From positions 1,240,001-1,304,000 of the forward strand of contig NZ_OZ061315.1 in NCBI RefSeq assembly GCF_964063325.1: 64,000 nucleotides of DNA, written 5' to 3'. The notes beneath the pieces were generated by a model. It ran no database searches, was not told where the DNA came from, and saw nothing but the letters and a program-made list of their open reading frames with translations. A program made the position numbers and the translations under genes. Positions 51,368 to 59,943 of the stretch are shown here, piece by piece (position 1 is the stretch's first letter; each line of letters begins with the position of its first letter). The DNA is from Hafnia alvei. Its GTDB lineage: Bacteria > Pseudomonadota > Gammaproteobacteria > Enterobacterales > Enterobacteriaceae.

Positions 51368-52891
51368 TTAACGGCGTTTACGCCCAGCAATCAATGCAAG
51401 ACCGGCCATCACAAAGGTAATAACCCATAGTGGGATAGAACCAAAGCGGGCATAAGGCGTGATGCCTGTCGTTGGTGCAACGTTAACTTCAAGCACTTTA
51501 CGCTCGAACTGTGGGATTTCAGCAATCACATTGCCTGAAGCATCAACCGCGGCCGTGACGCCGTTGTTGGTGCTACGTAGCAGTGGGCGGCCAAGCTCTA
51601 ACGCACGCATCCGTGCCATTTGGAAATGCTGCCACGGGCCAATAGAGTGACCAAACCACGCGTCGTTAGACACGGTGAGCAAGAAGTTGGTGTCTGGACG
51701 GAAGTTAGCCCGCACTTGTTCGCCAAGCACAATTTCATAGCAAATAGCCGCCGTTAGGTTATATCCCTGCACGCTGAGCTGCGGCTGGATATAGTCTCCA
51801 CGGCTAAAGGCTGACATCGGCAGGTTAAAGAACGGTGCCAGAGGGCGCAGCAAATCTTCCATTGGCACAAATTCGCCAAAGGGAACCAGATGATGCTTGT
51901 TGTAGCGGTTTTTGCTTGGATAAGCGTACGGTTCTTTCTCACCCAAGACGATCACGGTGTTGTAGTAGCGTGGGCCATATTCGCCCATGCGGTCATCAAC
52001 AATACCGGTAATCAGGCTGCTGTGGTGTGAGCGGAACAGGCTGTCGAGCATGGTTAAGAACTGGTTCTGATTCTTTTCCGTATCTGGGATCGCAGATTCT
52101 GGCCAAATGATAATCGGCGCTTTCCCCAGATAAGGACGTGATTCGTCCAGATAGGTTTGCAGCGTGGTGATCAGCGCGTTTGGATCCCACTTCATGGATT
52201 GCTCAATGTTGCCCTGAACCATTGCCACGTTTACCGCTTTGTCTGTTTGGTTCTGATACCACTGAATGCCGCGCAGCGGCCAAGGTAATAACAACAGCGC
52301 GAGAGCAACAATCGCGGGGACAATTTTGCGCAGGCAGACCGAAAGCACAACCAATCCACTGATAATCATCAGCAAATAGGTGATGGTGTCCATACCCGCA
52401 ATGGGCGCGATGCCTTTCAGCGGGCCGTTGATCTGGCTATAGCCAAACTGAAGCCATGGGAAGCCGGTTAATACCCAGCCGCGCAGGAATTCAGTCAATT
52501 GCCAAAGCACCGGAGCCGCAATAACCAAACGCCACACGTTCGCCTTAGGCCAAAAACGATTGAGCACGCCGGCAAAAAGCATTGGATACAGCGCAAGATA
52601 GGCCGCCAGCAGCACGACCAGTGCCATACTCACCGGCGTTGGCATGCCGCCAAACTGTTCAATACTGACGTAAACCCAGTTGATTCCCGTTCCGAATAAC
52701 CCCATTCCCCACAGAAAACCCAAACCGATGGCTTGTTTCGTGGTGCGGTTAAGCGTAACGGCAAGCAGCCCAATCAGTGAAACGAGAGCCGCAGGCCAGA
52801 AATCATAGGGAGAGAAAGAGAGGGTGCCGGCGGCACCCAAAATAAGCGCCAGTAGGGCGCGAACCCACTGGCGTTGGAGTAATGAACACAT
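51368..52891 (-). CDS. lnt: Apolipoprotein N-acyltransferase
   Basis: The start MCSLLQRQWVR at 52891, seven bases after the ybeX stop, gives 507 residues, like E. coli Lnt (512). About eight membrane helices surround a periplasmic nitrilase domain with Glu in IIWPESAIP, Lys in NRYNKHHLVPFGE and Cys in AAICYEIVLGEQ. It adds the third acyl chain to lipoproteins. A start further upstream (52951) would overlap ybeX and lacks support. Confidence 0.95.
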   Translation of the reverse strand: MCSLLQRQWVRALLALILGAAGTLSFSPYDFWPAALVSLIGLLAVTLNRTTKQAIGLGFLWGMGLFGTGINWVYVSIEQFGGMPTPVSMALVVLLAAYLALYPMLFAGVLNRFWPKANVWRLVIAAPVLWQLTEFLRGWVLTGFPWLQFGYSQINGPLKGIAPIAGMDTITYLLMIISGLVVLSVCLRKIVPAIVALALLLLPWPLRGIQWYQNQTDKAVNVAMVQGNIEQSMKWDPNALITTLQTYLDESRPYLGKAPIIIWPESAIPDTEKNQNQFLTMLDSLFRSHHSSLITGIVDDRMGEYGPRYYNTVIVLGEKEPYAYPSKNRYNKHHLVPFGEFVPMEDLLRPLAPFFNLPMSAFSRGDYIQPQLSVQGYNLTAAICYEIVLGEQVRANFRPDTNFLLTVSNDAWFGHSIGPWQHFQMARMRALELGRPLLRSTNNGVTAAVDASGNVIAEIPQFERKVLEVNVAPTTGITPYARFGSIPLWVITFVMAGLALIAGRKRR

Positions 52892-52898
52892 GTTGTTA

Positions 52899-53783
52899 TT
52901 AATCTTCCAGATCCAATTTCGGTTGAGGGGACTCATCCGGGATTTTGACATGAACCTGTATAATGCGTCGACTATCGGCCATGGCTACTTTGAATTGGTA
53001 ACCATCAATGTCAATGGTTTCGCCGCGTGCCGGGAGATGGCCAAAGGCTTGCATTACCAAGCCACCCACGGTATCAACTTCTTCGTCGCTGAAGTGAGTG
53101 CCGAAGGCTTCGTTAAAGTCTTCAATTTGAGTCAGCGCACGCACGGTGTACATGTGGCGGCTGATTTGGCGCACATCGCGATCTTCAACTTCGTCATATT
53201 CATCGTCGATTTCACCCACGATAAGTTCGAGGATATCTTCGATGGTGACCAGGCCAGAAACGCCACCGAATTCATCGATAACGATCGCCATGTGATAACG
53301 CTGTGAACGGAACTCTTTGAGCATACGGTCAACACGTTTGCTCTCTGGAACAACCACGGCCGCGCGCAGCACTCTGTCGATGCTGAACGGCTCAGAGTCG
53401 CTGCGCATAAACGGCAGCAAATCTTTCGCCATCAGGATCCCTTCGATGTGATCTTTATCTTCGCTAATCACCGGGAAACGAGAGTGGGCAGAATCAACAA
53501 TCACGTCTAGACACTCTTCCAGCGTCTGATTACGTTTCAAGGTGACCATTTGGCTACGTGGGATCATGATGTCGCGAACGCGCTGCTCCGCGATATCCAT
53601 CACGCCTTCCAGCATGTCACGGGTATCGGGATCGATCAGATCGTTTTGTTCGGAATCACGGATCAGTTCAACTAAATCTCCACGATTTTTAGGTTCTCCG
53701 TGGAACAGCTGATTGAGAATCAGAGAGAAAAAACCCTTTTTGGGACTGGGGCTATCGTTGTTTTGTGAATGGTCGTCGCTCAT
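52899..53783 (-). CDS. ybeX: CorC/YbeX family CBS-domain protein
   Basis: The 294-residue cytoplasmic protein has two CBS domains (about 70-190, RSQMVTLKRNQTLEECLDVI and RSQRYHMAIVIDEFGG) and a C-terminal CorC_HlyC domain. It has been linked to magnesium and cobalt efflux and to ribosome function. It lies between lnt and ybeY as in E. coli. Confidence 0.94.
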   Translation of the reverse strand: MSDDHSQNNDSPSPKKGFFSLILNQLFHGEPKNRGDLVELIRDSEQNDLIDPDTRDMLEGVMDIAEQRVRDIMIPRSQMVTLKRNQTLEECLDVIVDSAHSRFPVISEDKDHIEGILMAKDLLPFMRSDSEPFSIDRVLRAAVVVPESKRVDRMLKEFRSQRYHMAIVIDEFGGVSGLVTIEDILELIVGEIDDEYDEVEDRDVRQISRHMYTVRALTQIEDFNEAFGTHFSDEEVDTVGGLVMQAFGHLPARGETIDIDGYQFKVAMADSRRIIQVHVKIPDESPQPKLDLED

Positions 53784-53863
53784 GGCGTTAGTGTGTGGTT
53801 ACTCATATAAGTGGTCAATAATTCACGTCATACGGCGCGATTAGGGGCCGTATGACGCAATAT

Positions 53864-54337
53864 TTAATTGGATTCTTTTTCCGCCGCGTAGGGATCGGGA
53901 TACCCGAGTTCCTGCATGATTTCGGCTTCTAAAGCTTCCATTTCTTCTGCTTCTTCATCAATGATGTGGTCATACCCTAGCAGATGTAGACTGCCGTGAA
54001 CAACCATATGCGCCCAATGCGATAGCAGGGAAATCTCTTGTTCTTTTGCTTCTGCTTCAACTACCTGCCGGCAGATAATCATATCACCCAGCAGAGGAAG
54101 CTCAATGCCCGGAGGCGCTTCGAACGGGAAGGATAACACGTTGGTCGGTTTATCCTTACCGCGATAGGTCATATTGAGCTCGTGACTCTCTGCTTCATCA
54201 ACCAAACGAATGGTGACTTCCGCTTCTTCTTGAAACTTAGGTAGCACCGCTTCAAGCCATTGACGGAAATCGGCCTCGGCGGGCAACCCCTCCGTGTTTT
54301 CGCAGGCGATTTGCAGATCTAATATTACATTGCTCAT
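53864..54337 (-). CDS. ybeY: Endoribonuclease YbeY
   Basis: The 157-residue metalloprotein has the zinc motif HMVVHGSLHLLGYDH (three His spaced H-X3-H-X5-H from the first active His) and matches E. coli YbeY (155). It takes part in 16S rRNA 3' maturation and ribosome quality control. It is 26 bases downstream of ybeZ. Confidence 0.95.
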   Translation of the reverse strand: MSNVILDLQIACENTEGLPAEADFRQWLEAVLPKFQEEAEVTIRLVDEAESHELNMTYRGKDKPTNVLSFPFEAPPGIELPLLGDMIICRQVVEAEAKEQEISLLSHWAHMVVHGSLHLLGYDHIIDEEAEEMEALEAEIMQELGYPDPYAAEKESN

Positions 54338-54363
54338 AGTGTGTTGCTCATAATACTTCCAGC

Positions 54364-55422
54364 TTAGTGTGATTCTTGCCCTGAGGCTGACGTTTGGGCT
54401 TCGCGTTTACGCTGTTCAGCCAGCTCATCTTTGCGCTTTTGCTCTGCCAGTTCCCATGCTTCATAGGCTATGACGACCTGTGCGACCACCGGATGGCGTA
54501 CCACGTCTTCGCTGGTCAGGAAGTTGAAGCTTATCTCTTCGACGGAAGAAAGCACTTCAATCGCATGGCGTAATCCCGACTTCTGAGCGCGCGGTAAGTC
54601 GATCTGGGTGACGTCACCGGTAATCACGGCTTTCGAGTTAAAGCCGATGCGCGTCAGGAACATCTTCATCTGTTCGATAGTGGTGTTTTGGCTTTCATCC
54701 AGAATGATAAACGCGTCATTCAACGTTCGTCCGCGCATGTAAGCGAGCGGGGCAACCTCAATGACGTTGCGTTCCATCAGCTTTTCTACGCGCTCAAAGC
54801 CGAGCATTTCGAACAGTGCATCATACAAGGGACGCAGATAAGGATCGACCTTTTGGCTCAGGTCACCGGGTAAGAAGCCCAGCTTTTCACCGGCTTCAAC
54901 CGCAGGACGGGTGAGCAAAATACGGCGGATCTCTTGGCGCTCTAAGGCATCAACCGCGGCGGCAACCGCAAGATAGGTTTTACCGGTACCAGCAGGGCCA
55001 ACGCCAAAGGTAATGTCATGATCCAACACGTTGGCGATGTACTGCGCCTGATTGGGCGTGCGCGGCTTGATGACGCCACGCTTGGTTTTGATATTAATGG
55101 CCTTACCGTATTCAGGAATATGGTCAGAAACCTGCTCCAAAATGCCACTTTCTTTAATGGCCAGATGGATTTGTTCAGGAATAATATCCGGGATATGACC
55201 GCGCATTGGCGCCGTATCAACATACAGATGGCGCAGGATATCTTTGGCGGCGTTGACGCAGGCCGCTTTACCCACCAGTTTGAACTGGTTATCGCGATGG
55301 CTGATTTCGATACCTAAGCGGCGCTGTAGTTGCTTAATATTGTCATCAAACGGGCCACACAGGCTGTTTAGTCGCTGATTATCCGCCGGTTCTAATGCAA
55401 GTTCTTCAGTGATAATGTTCAA
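54364..55422 (-). CDS. ybeZ: PhoH-like ATPase YbeZ
   Basis: The 352-residue protein has Walker A GPAGTGKT (about 139-146), Walker B FIILDESQNTT, and a C-terminal Arg/Lys/Glu-rich tail. PhoH-type ATPases act with YbeY in RNA metabolism. It heads the ybeZ-ybeY-ybeX-lnt operon; the 415-base gap upstream is longer than in E. coli and filled by hairpins. Confidence 0.95.
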   Translation of the reverse strand: MNIITEELALEPADNQRLNSLCGPFDDNIKQLQRRLGIEISHRDNQFKLVGKAACVNAAKDILRHLYVDTAPMRGHIPDIIPEQIHLAIKESGILEQVSDHIPEYGKAINIKTKRGVIKPRTPNQAQYIANVLDHDITFGVGPAGTGKTYLAVAAAVDALERQEIRRILLTRPAVEAGEKLGFLPGDLSQKVDPYLRPLYDALFEMLGFERVEKLMERNVIEVAPLAYMRGRTLNDAFIILDESQNTTIEQMKMFLTRIGFNSKAVITGDVTQIDLPRAQKSGLRHAIEVLSSVEEISFNFLTSEDVVRHPVVAQVVIAYEAWELAEQKRKDELAEQRKREAQTSASGQESH

Positions 55423-55613
55423 ACTATTCCTCTGAGCTTATACCCATAACTAATAGCGTAAATGATACATGGCATTACGCCATTATTCTTCATCTGCGGG
55501 CTATTGTGATCAGAATTGCCAATACGCTTCGCAATTTCTCATTATTCAATGGGGGAGGAAGTGCATAATTTCAACCCATTTTGTTTTTCATGTTAACTGA
55601 AATGCATTATAGA

Positions 55614-55788
55614 GCCGCCAGCAGGGATGCTGGTGGCAGGTTGAAGGCACACAGGATGTGTGCTCTGAAACCGGTCGGCCAAGCGACTCGGTAAAAGCGC
55701 GCGGGTATTGGGCGCGCGCTGGCGCACCCAATTCGTTCGCGGATGGCCGTGTCTGCATAGAAATGCGTTGGCTTAATAGGCGAACGAA
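55614..55788. repeat. Multi-hairpin intergenic element A
   Basis: The ybeZ-miaB spacer has consecutive palindromes: GCCGCCAGCA/TGCTGGTGGC (55614-55637), GCACACA/TGTGTGC around GGA (55647-55663), AGCGCGCG/CGCGCGCT (55696-55720), and a nine-base TTCGTTCGC/GCGAACGAA pair spanning 55732-55788. No coding frame is supported. It is not a classical terminator because no T runs follow. Confidence 0.6.
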
Positions 55789-55837
55789 ATTTTACACAAC
55801 TCGCCCATTAACCTACGAAATGTAAGAGCATCAAGCA

Positions 55838-57262
55838 CTAAGGCTGATAACTCCCCACCCCCAACGCATCCTCTTTACGCGTGCGTGCAATAACCGACTC
55901 CGGTGACTCATGAACGCGCAAATCCATCTGATCTTCGGTACGTACTAGCACGCCGCGCAGCGAGTTGGTTCTGACTTCAGTTATTTCCACATCAACGAAA
56001 GTGCCGACCAGCTCCGGTGAGCCTTCGAAATTCACCATGCGGTTATTTTCAGTGCGGCCTGAGATTTCCATAACATTTTTGCGTGATATCCCTTCCACCA
56101 AAATGCGTTGCACTGTGCCAACCATCTTGCGGCTGTAGCTCTGCGCCTGCTGATTGATGCGGTCTTGCAAAATATACAGGCGCTGCTTTTTCTCTTCTTC
56201 AGAAATGTCGTCGACCATGTCGGCGGCTGGCGTACCGGGGCGCGGGGAGAAAACAAAGCTGTAGCTTACGTCGAAGTTGATGTCAGCTATCAGCTTCATG
56301 GTTTGCTCAAAATCTTCCTGCGTTTCACCTGGGAAGCCGACGATAAAGTCTGAGCTGATGAGAATATCCGGTCGTGCTTTACGCAGTTTGCGAATGATGG
56401 ATTTGTATTCAAGTACCGTATGGGTACGTTTCATCATGTTCAGAACTCGGTCTGAGCCGCTTTGTACCGGCAGATGCAGGAAGCTAACGAGCTCAGGTGT
56501 GTCTTCATACACGGCGATGATATCGTCGGTAAATTCAATAGGATGGCTGGTGGTAAAGCGAATGCGGTCAATCCCATCAATGGCGGCAACCAAGCGCAGC
56601 AGCTCGGCGAAAGTACAAATATCGCCGTCGAATGACGGGCCGCGATAGGCATTCACATTTTGCCCAAGCAGATTGACTTCGCGCACGCCTTGGGCGGCAA
56701 GCTGAGCGATTTCAAATAGCACGTCGTCGCATGGGCGACTGACTTCCTCGCCGCGGGTATAAGGCACCACGCAGTATGTACAGTATTTATTACAGCCTTC
56801 CATGATGGAAACAAAGGCGCTTGGGCCATCGGCACGCGGCTCGGGAAGCCGGTCGAATTTTTCGATTTCAGGGAAGCTCACGTCCACGATAGGGCTTTTG
56901 CTACCGCGAACCTTATTAATCATTTCTGGCAAACGATGCAGCGTTTGTGGGCCAAAAACGATGTCGACATAGTGGGCGCGTTGGCGCAGCAGTTTGCCTT
57001 CCTGCGAGGCCACGCAGCCTCCAACGCCGATAATGACGTTCGGATTCGCTTCTTTGAGTAACTTCCAGCGACCGAGCTGGTGGAAGACTTTTTCTTGCGC
57101 TTTTTCTCGAATAGAGCAGGTATTTAGCAGCAAGACATCTGCCTCTTCGGCATTCTCGGTCAGTTCGAAACCGTGCGTGCTGCCCAGTAAATCTGCCATT
57201 TTGGATGAGTCATACTCATTCATCTGGCAGCCCCAGGTTTTAATATGCAGTTTTTGTGTCAT
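55838..57262 (-). CDS. miaB: tRNA-2-methylthio-N6-isopentenyladenosine synthase
   Basis: The 474-residue radical-SAM methylthiotransferase equals the E. coli length. The N-terminal UPF0004 domain holds three cluster Cys (GCQMNEY, NTCSIRE, GGCVAS), the SAM motif is CNKYCTYC (about 157-164), and a TRAM domain ends the protein (about 378-441). It modifies A37 of tRNAs reading codons starting with U. It is divergent from ubiF. Confidence 0.97.
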   Translation of the reverse strand: MTQKLHIKTWGCQMNEYDSSKMADLLGSTHGFELTENAEEADVLLLNTCSIREKAQEKVFHQLGRWKLLKEANPNVIIGVGGCVASQEGKLLRQRAHYVDIVFGPQTLHRLPEMINKVRGSKSPIVDVSFPEIEKFDRLPEPRADGPSAFVSIMEGCNKYCTYCVVPYTRGEEVSRPCDDVLFEIAQLAAQGVREVNLLGQNVNAYRGPSFDGDICTFAELLRLVAAIDGIDRIRFTTSHPIEFTDDIIAVYEDTPELVSFLHLPVQSGSDRVLNMMKRTHTVLEYKSIIRKLRKARPDILISSDFIVGFPGETQEDFEQTMKLIADINFDVSYSFVFSPRPGTPAADMVDDISEEEKKQRLYILQDRINQQAQSYSRKMVGTVQRILVEGISRKNVMEISGRTENNRMVNFEGSPELVGTFVDVEITEVRTNSLRGVLVRTEDQMDLRVHESPESVIARTRKEDALGVGSYQP

Positions 57263-57505
57263 CGATTTGCCATTGCTTTATGCAGGTGGATTTCGGACAG
57301 ACCGGCACTGTTATCTAAAGCGGATAAAGCATCGGGTGAAAATCGCTATAGATATTAAAAGGTAGAGGTGTCGGAACAAGCCCATACGCAGGTTGGCTAT
57401 TGTAATCTTTGCCTTAGTTCATGACTACCCTATAACCTCACGCTTTGTGGACGGAATCAAAGGTAAAATCCGGTACAATGACGAAATATATAAGCAGGAG
57501 GATCT

Positions 57506-58681
57506 ATGGCCGAGCATAAAAGTGATGTTGTCGTTATCGGTGGTGGCATGGTGGGCGCTGCCGCCGCGTTGGGGTTGGCACAGGCCGGTTTTACTGTCAC
57601 GGTTGTTGAAAACCGTACGCCTCGCCCATTCGATGCGTCGCAGTCACCTGATTTGCGAATATCGGCTATCAGTGCCTCATCGGTGGCGCTGCTAGAGAGT
57701 TTAGGCATATGGAAAACGGTACGTCATATGCGCAGTGCGGCCTATCGTGGTTTAGAAACCTGGGAGTGGGAAGCATCCCGCGTCAGTTTCAGTGCCCAAG
57801 AGCTGGGTATTCCAGAACTCGGCTACATGCTAGAAAACGAAGTGTTGCAGCTTGCGCTTTGGCAGCACTTAGAGCAGATGCCTAATATTTCGCTGATGGT
57901 TCCTGCTGAATTAAAAATCATCACACAAGGCCAAGACGTGTGGAACGTGGAATTGAGCGACGGTCGTGAAATTGAAACCAAGCTAGTTTTAGGTGCCGAT
58001 GGCGCAAACTCTTTGGTGCGCGCTCAGGCGGGCATAGGCGTGCGCGGCTGGCAATATCGCCAATCTTGCATGCTGATAACCGTTCAAACGCAGGAAGACC
58101 CCTTAGACGTCACGTGGCAGCAGTTTACGCCGCAAGGCCCGCGCGCTTTTCTGCCGTTATGGGATAACTGGGCTTCACTGGTCTGGTATGACAGTCCGGC
58201 TCGGATCCGTCAGCTTATGGCATTACCTATGTCGCAGCTTACGCAAGAAATCAAACAGACGTTCCCCGCGCGTTTGGGCGATGTTACGGCAACAGCCGCA
58301 GGATCGTTCCCTCTGGTGCGTCGCCATGCGAACCGTTACGTGCAAAATGGTTTGGCATTGCTTGGCGATGCGGCGCACACCATTAATCCACTGGCAGGGC
58401 AGGGGGTTAATCTGGGATATCGCGACGTAGATGCGCTGTTGGATGTGGTGATCAATGCGCGTCAGCAAGGTGAAATCTGGCACAGCGAGGAAATCCTGAA
58501 ACGCTATCAACGCCGTCGCCGTCCAGATAATTTGTTAATGCAGGCTGGTATGGATCTGTTTTATAGCGCTTTCAGCAATGAGCTTAAGCCGCTGCAGCTG
58601 GTGCGAAATTTAGGATTGATGGCAGCGGAGCGCTCAGGAGAGTTAAAAAAACGTGCGTTGAAGTATGCGTTGGGGTTGTAG
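57506..58681 (+). CDS. ubiF: 3-demethoxyubiquinol 3-hydroxylase
   Basis: The 391-residue FAD monooxygenase equals the E. coli UbiF length. The FAD-binding GGGMVGAAAALGLA lies near residue 11, the second FAD motif is GDAAHTINPLAGQGVNLG (about 287-304), and DG motif VLGADGANSLVR (about 164-175). It adds a hydroxyl in ubiquinone synthesis. AGGAGG is six bases before the ATG. Confidence 0.96.
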   Translation: MAEHKSDVVVIGGGMVGAAAALGLAQAGFTVTVVENRTPRPFDASQSPDLRISAISASSVALLESLGIWKTVRHMRSAAYRGLETWEWEASRVSFSAQELGIPELGYMLENEVLQLALWQHLEQMPNISLMVPAELKIITQGQDVWNVELSDGREIETKLVLGADGANSLVRAQAGIGVRGWQYRQSCMLITVQTQEDPLDVTWQQFTPQGPRAFLPLWDNWASLVWYDSPARIRQLMALPMSQLTQEIKQTFPARLGDVTATAAGSFPLVRRHANRYVQNGLALLGDAAHTINPLAGQGVNLGYRDVDALLDVVINARQQGEIWHSEEILKRYQRRRRPDNLLMQAGMDLFYSAFSNELKPLQLVRNLGLMAAERSGELKKRALKYALGL

Positions 58682-58732
58682 ACCTCTAGCAATGTGTTGA
58701 CTGCCTATGAGATCGAGATACACGGGGGCTAC

Positions 58733-58858
58733 CGTAGGGGGGGGCCGTTACAGAACACATTCATGTGTTCTGCCCTACGGGCCAGCGCTAAAGCGCTGTT
58801 CAACTTTGCTCCATGCAAAGTTGTCGGCAGCTAAAGCTGCTACGACCCCATCCCTACG
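58733..58858. repeat. Multi-hairpin intergenic element B
   Basis: An outer stem CGTAGGG (58733-58739)/CCCTACG (58852-58858) encloses four perfect hairpins: CAGAACACAT/ATGTGTTCTG (58751-58772), CAGCGCT/AGCGCTG (58783-58798), CAACTTTGC/GCAAAGTTG (58801-58823) and GCAGCT/AGCTGC (58827-58840). The whole could fold as a multi-branched RNA or cruciform. It lies between ubiF and the tRNA array with no gene. Confidence 0.7.
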
Positions 58859-58922
58859 ATTCCCCCTAAAATCAGGCTTAATTATTGATAAATGCTAGTC
58901 AAAGCTGAAGAAACTCAAGACG

Positions 58923-58947
58923 AAAAAAAGCTCGCTAAAAGCGAGCT
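58923..58947 (-). terminator. Terminator of the tRNA operon
   Basis: AGCTCGCT and AGCGAGCT enclose AAA; on the minus strand the stem ends in seven T directly after the last tRNA gene. Another T run on the plus strand makes it bidirectional. Confidence 0.9.
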
Positions 58948-58955
58948 CTTTTTAT

Positions 58956-59030
58956 TGGCTGGGGTACGAGGATTCGAACCTCGGAATGCTGGTATCAGAA
59001 ACCAGAGCCTTACCGCTTGGCGATACCCCA
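58956..59030 (-). tRNA. glnX: tRNA-Gln (CTG)
   Basis: A 75-base cloverleaf with anticodon CTG in the loop TTTCTGATA and an encoded CCA end. It is the last tRNA of the operon and corresponds by order to glnX. Confidence 0.95.
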
Positions 59031-59097
59031 ATTGTTTGGGTGTTACTATATTGCGTCTTTTAACGCGTAAACCTGTCTAAAACAGATTTAAGAAATA

Positions 59098-59172
59098 TGG
59101 CTGGGGTACGAGGATTCGAACCTCGGAATGCTGGTATCAGAAACCAGAGCCTTACCGCTTGGCGATACCCCA
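59098..59172 (-). tRNA. glnV: tRNA-Gln (CTG)
   Basis: Identical in sequence to the tRNA at 58956-59030, anticodon CTG, with CCA encoded. By order it corresponds to glnV, the classic amber suppressor locus in E. coli. Confidence 0.95.
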
Positions 59173-59174
59173 AA

Positions 59175-59251
59175 TGGTGGCTACGACGGGATTCGAACCT
59201 GTGACCCCATCATTATGAGTGATGTGCTCTAACCAACTGAGCTACGTAGCC
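59175..59251 (-). tRNA. metU: tRNA-Met (CAT, elongator)
   Basis: A 77-base tRNA starting GGCTACG with anticodon CAT (loop CTCATAA), two bases from glnV. The first base pair is a normal G-C, which fits an elongator rather than initiator tRNA. It corresponds to metU. Confidence 0.95.
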
Positions 59252-59296
59252 AACTCAAGGAAACTCTTTAATTCGTAATTTTAGTAGCCAATTCTA

Positions 59297-59371
59297 TGGC
59301 TGGGGTACCAGGATTCGAACCTGGGAATGCTGGGATCAAAACCCAGTGCCTTACCGCTTGGCGATACCCCA
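59297..59371 (-). tRNA. glnW: tRNA-Gln (TTG)
   Basis: A 75-base tRNA with anticodon TTG (loop TTTTGAT), CCA encoded. Differs from the CTG copies in the anticodon stem and T stem. By order it is glnW. Confidence 0.95.
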
Positions 59372-59411
59372 ATTGGGAATAGAATTCACTAGACCTTTTC
59401 GAGGAAAAGGA

Positions 59412-59486
59412 TGGCTGGGGTACCAGGATTCGAACCTGGGAATGCTGGGATCAAAACCCAGTGCCTTACCGCTTGGCGATACCCCA
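59412..59486 (-). tRNA. glnU: tRNA-Gln (TTG)
   Basis: Identical to the tRNA at 59297-59371, anticodon TTG. By order it is glnU. Confidence 0.95.
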
Positions 59487-59512
59487 TCCGCTGCAAAACC
59501 GAGTCGTTTAAA

Positions 59513-59597
59513 TGGTGCGGGAGACGAGACTTGAACTCGTACACCTTGCGGCGCTAGAACCTAAATCTAGTGCGTCTACCAATTTCGCCACTCCCGC
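59513..59597 (-). tRNA. leuW: tRNA-Leu (TAG)
   Basis: An 85-base class II tRNA with a long variable arm (CGCCGCAAGGTG), anticodon TAG (ATTTAGGTT) and encoded CCA. It reads CUA and corresponds to leuW. Confidence 0.95.
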
Positions 59598-59625
59598 TCA
59601 TTTAATCGAAGGTGTTGAAAATATA

Positions 59626-59702
59626 TGGTGGCTACGACGGGATTCGAACCTGTGACCCCATCATTATGAGTGATGTGCTCTAACCAACTGAGCTACGTAG
59701 CC
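59626..59702 (-). tRNA. metT: tRNA-Met (CAT, elongator)
   Basis: Identical to the tRNA at 59175-59251 and first in the operon, corresponding to metT. The operon promoter should lie just upstream, between 59703 and 59880. Confidence 0.95.
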
Positions 59703-59883
59703 ATCTATTTTTCGCCAACCTTCATCGGCGTTGCGGGGCGCATTATGCGTATATGAGAAAGTTGCGTCAACCCCTTTTTTATCGGAAAAGGACATCTGAG
59801 GCACGTTTGCGCGGGGATTATACAGCTCGGTGAGAAAATCAACAAAATTCAGGCTTATTAATAGGGTAAAACGGCGTTATCGA

Positions 59884-59918
59884 TAAAAAAAACGGCGAAC
59901 CTAAAAAGTTCGCCGTTT
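59884..59918 (-). terminator. Strong terminator of asnB
   Basis: AAACGGCGAAC and GTTCGCCGTTT enclose seven bases and are followed on the minus strand by eight T, 26 bases after the asnB stop. Confidence 0.92.
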
Positions 59919-59943
59919 GGAGAATACATAACTTTTTAAACCG

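Noticed and set aside
58956..59702. CRISPR-like repeated units
   Set aside because: The repeats are tRNA genes with cloverleaf structure and encoded CCA ends.
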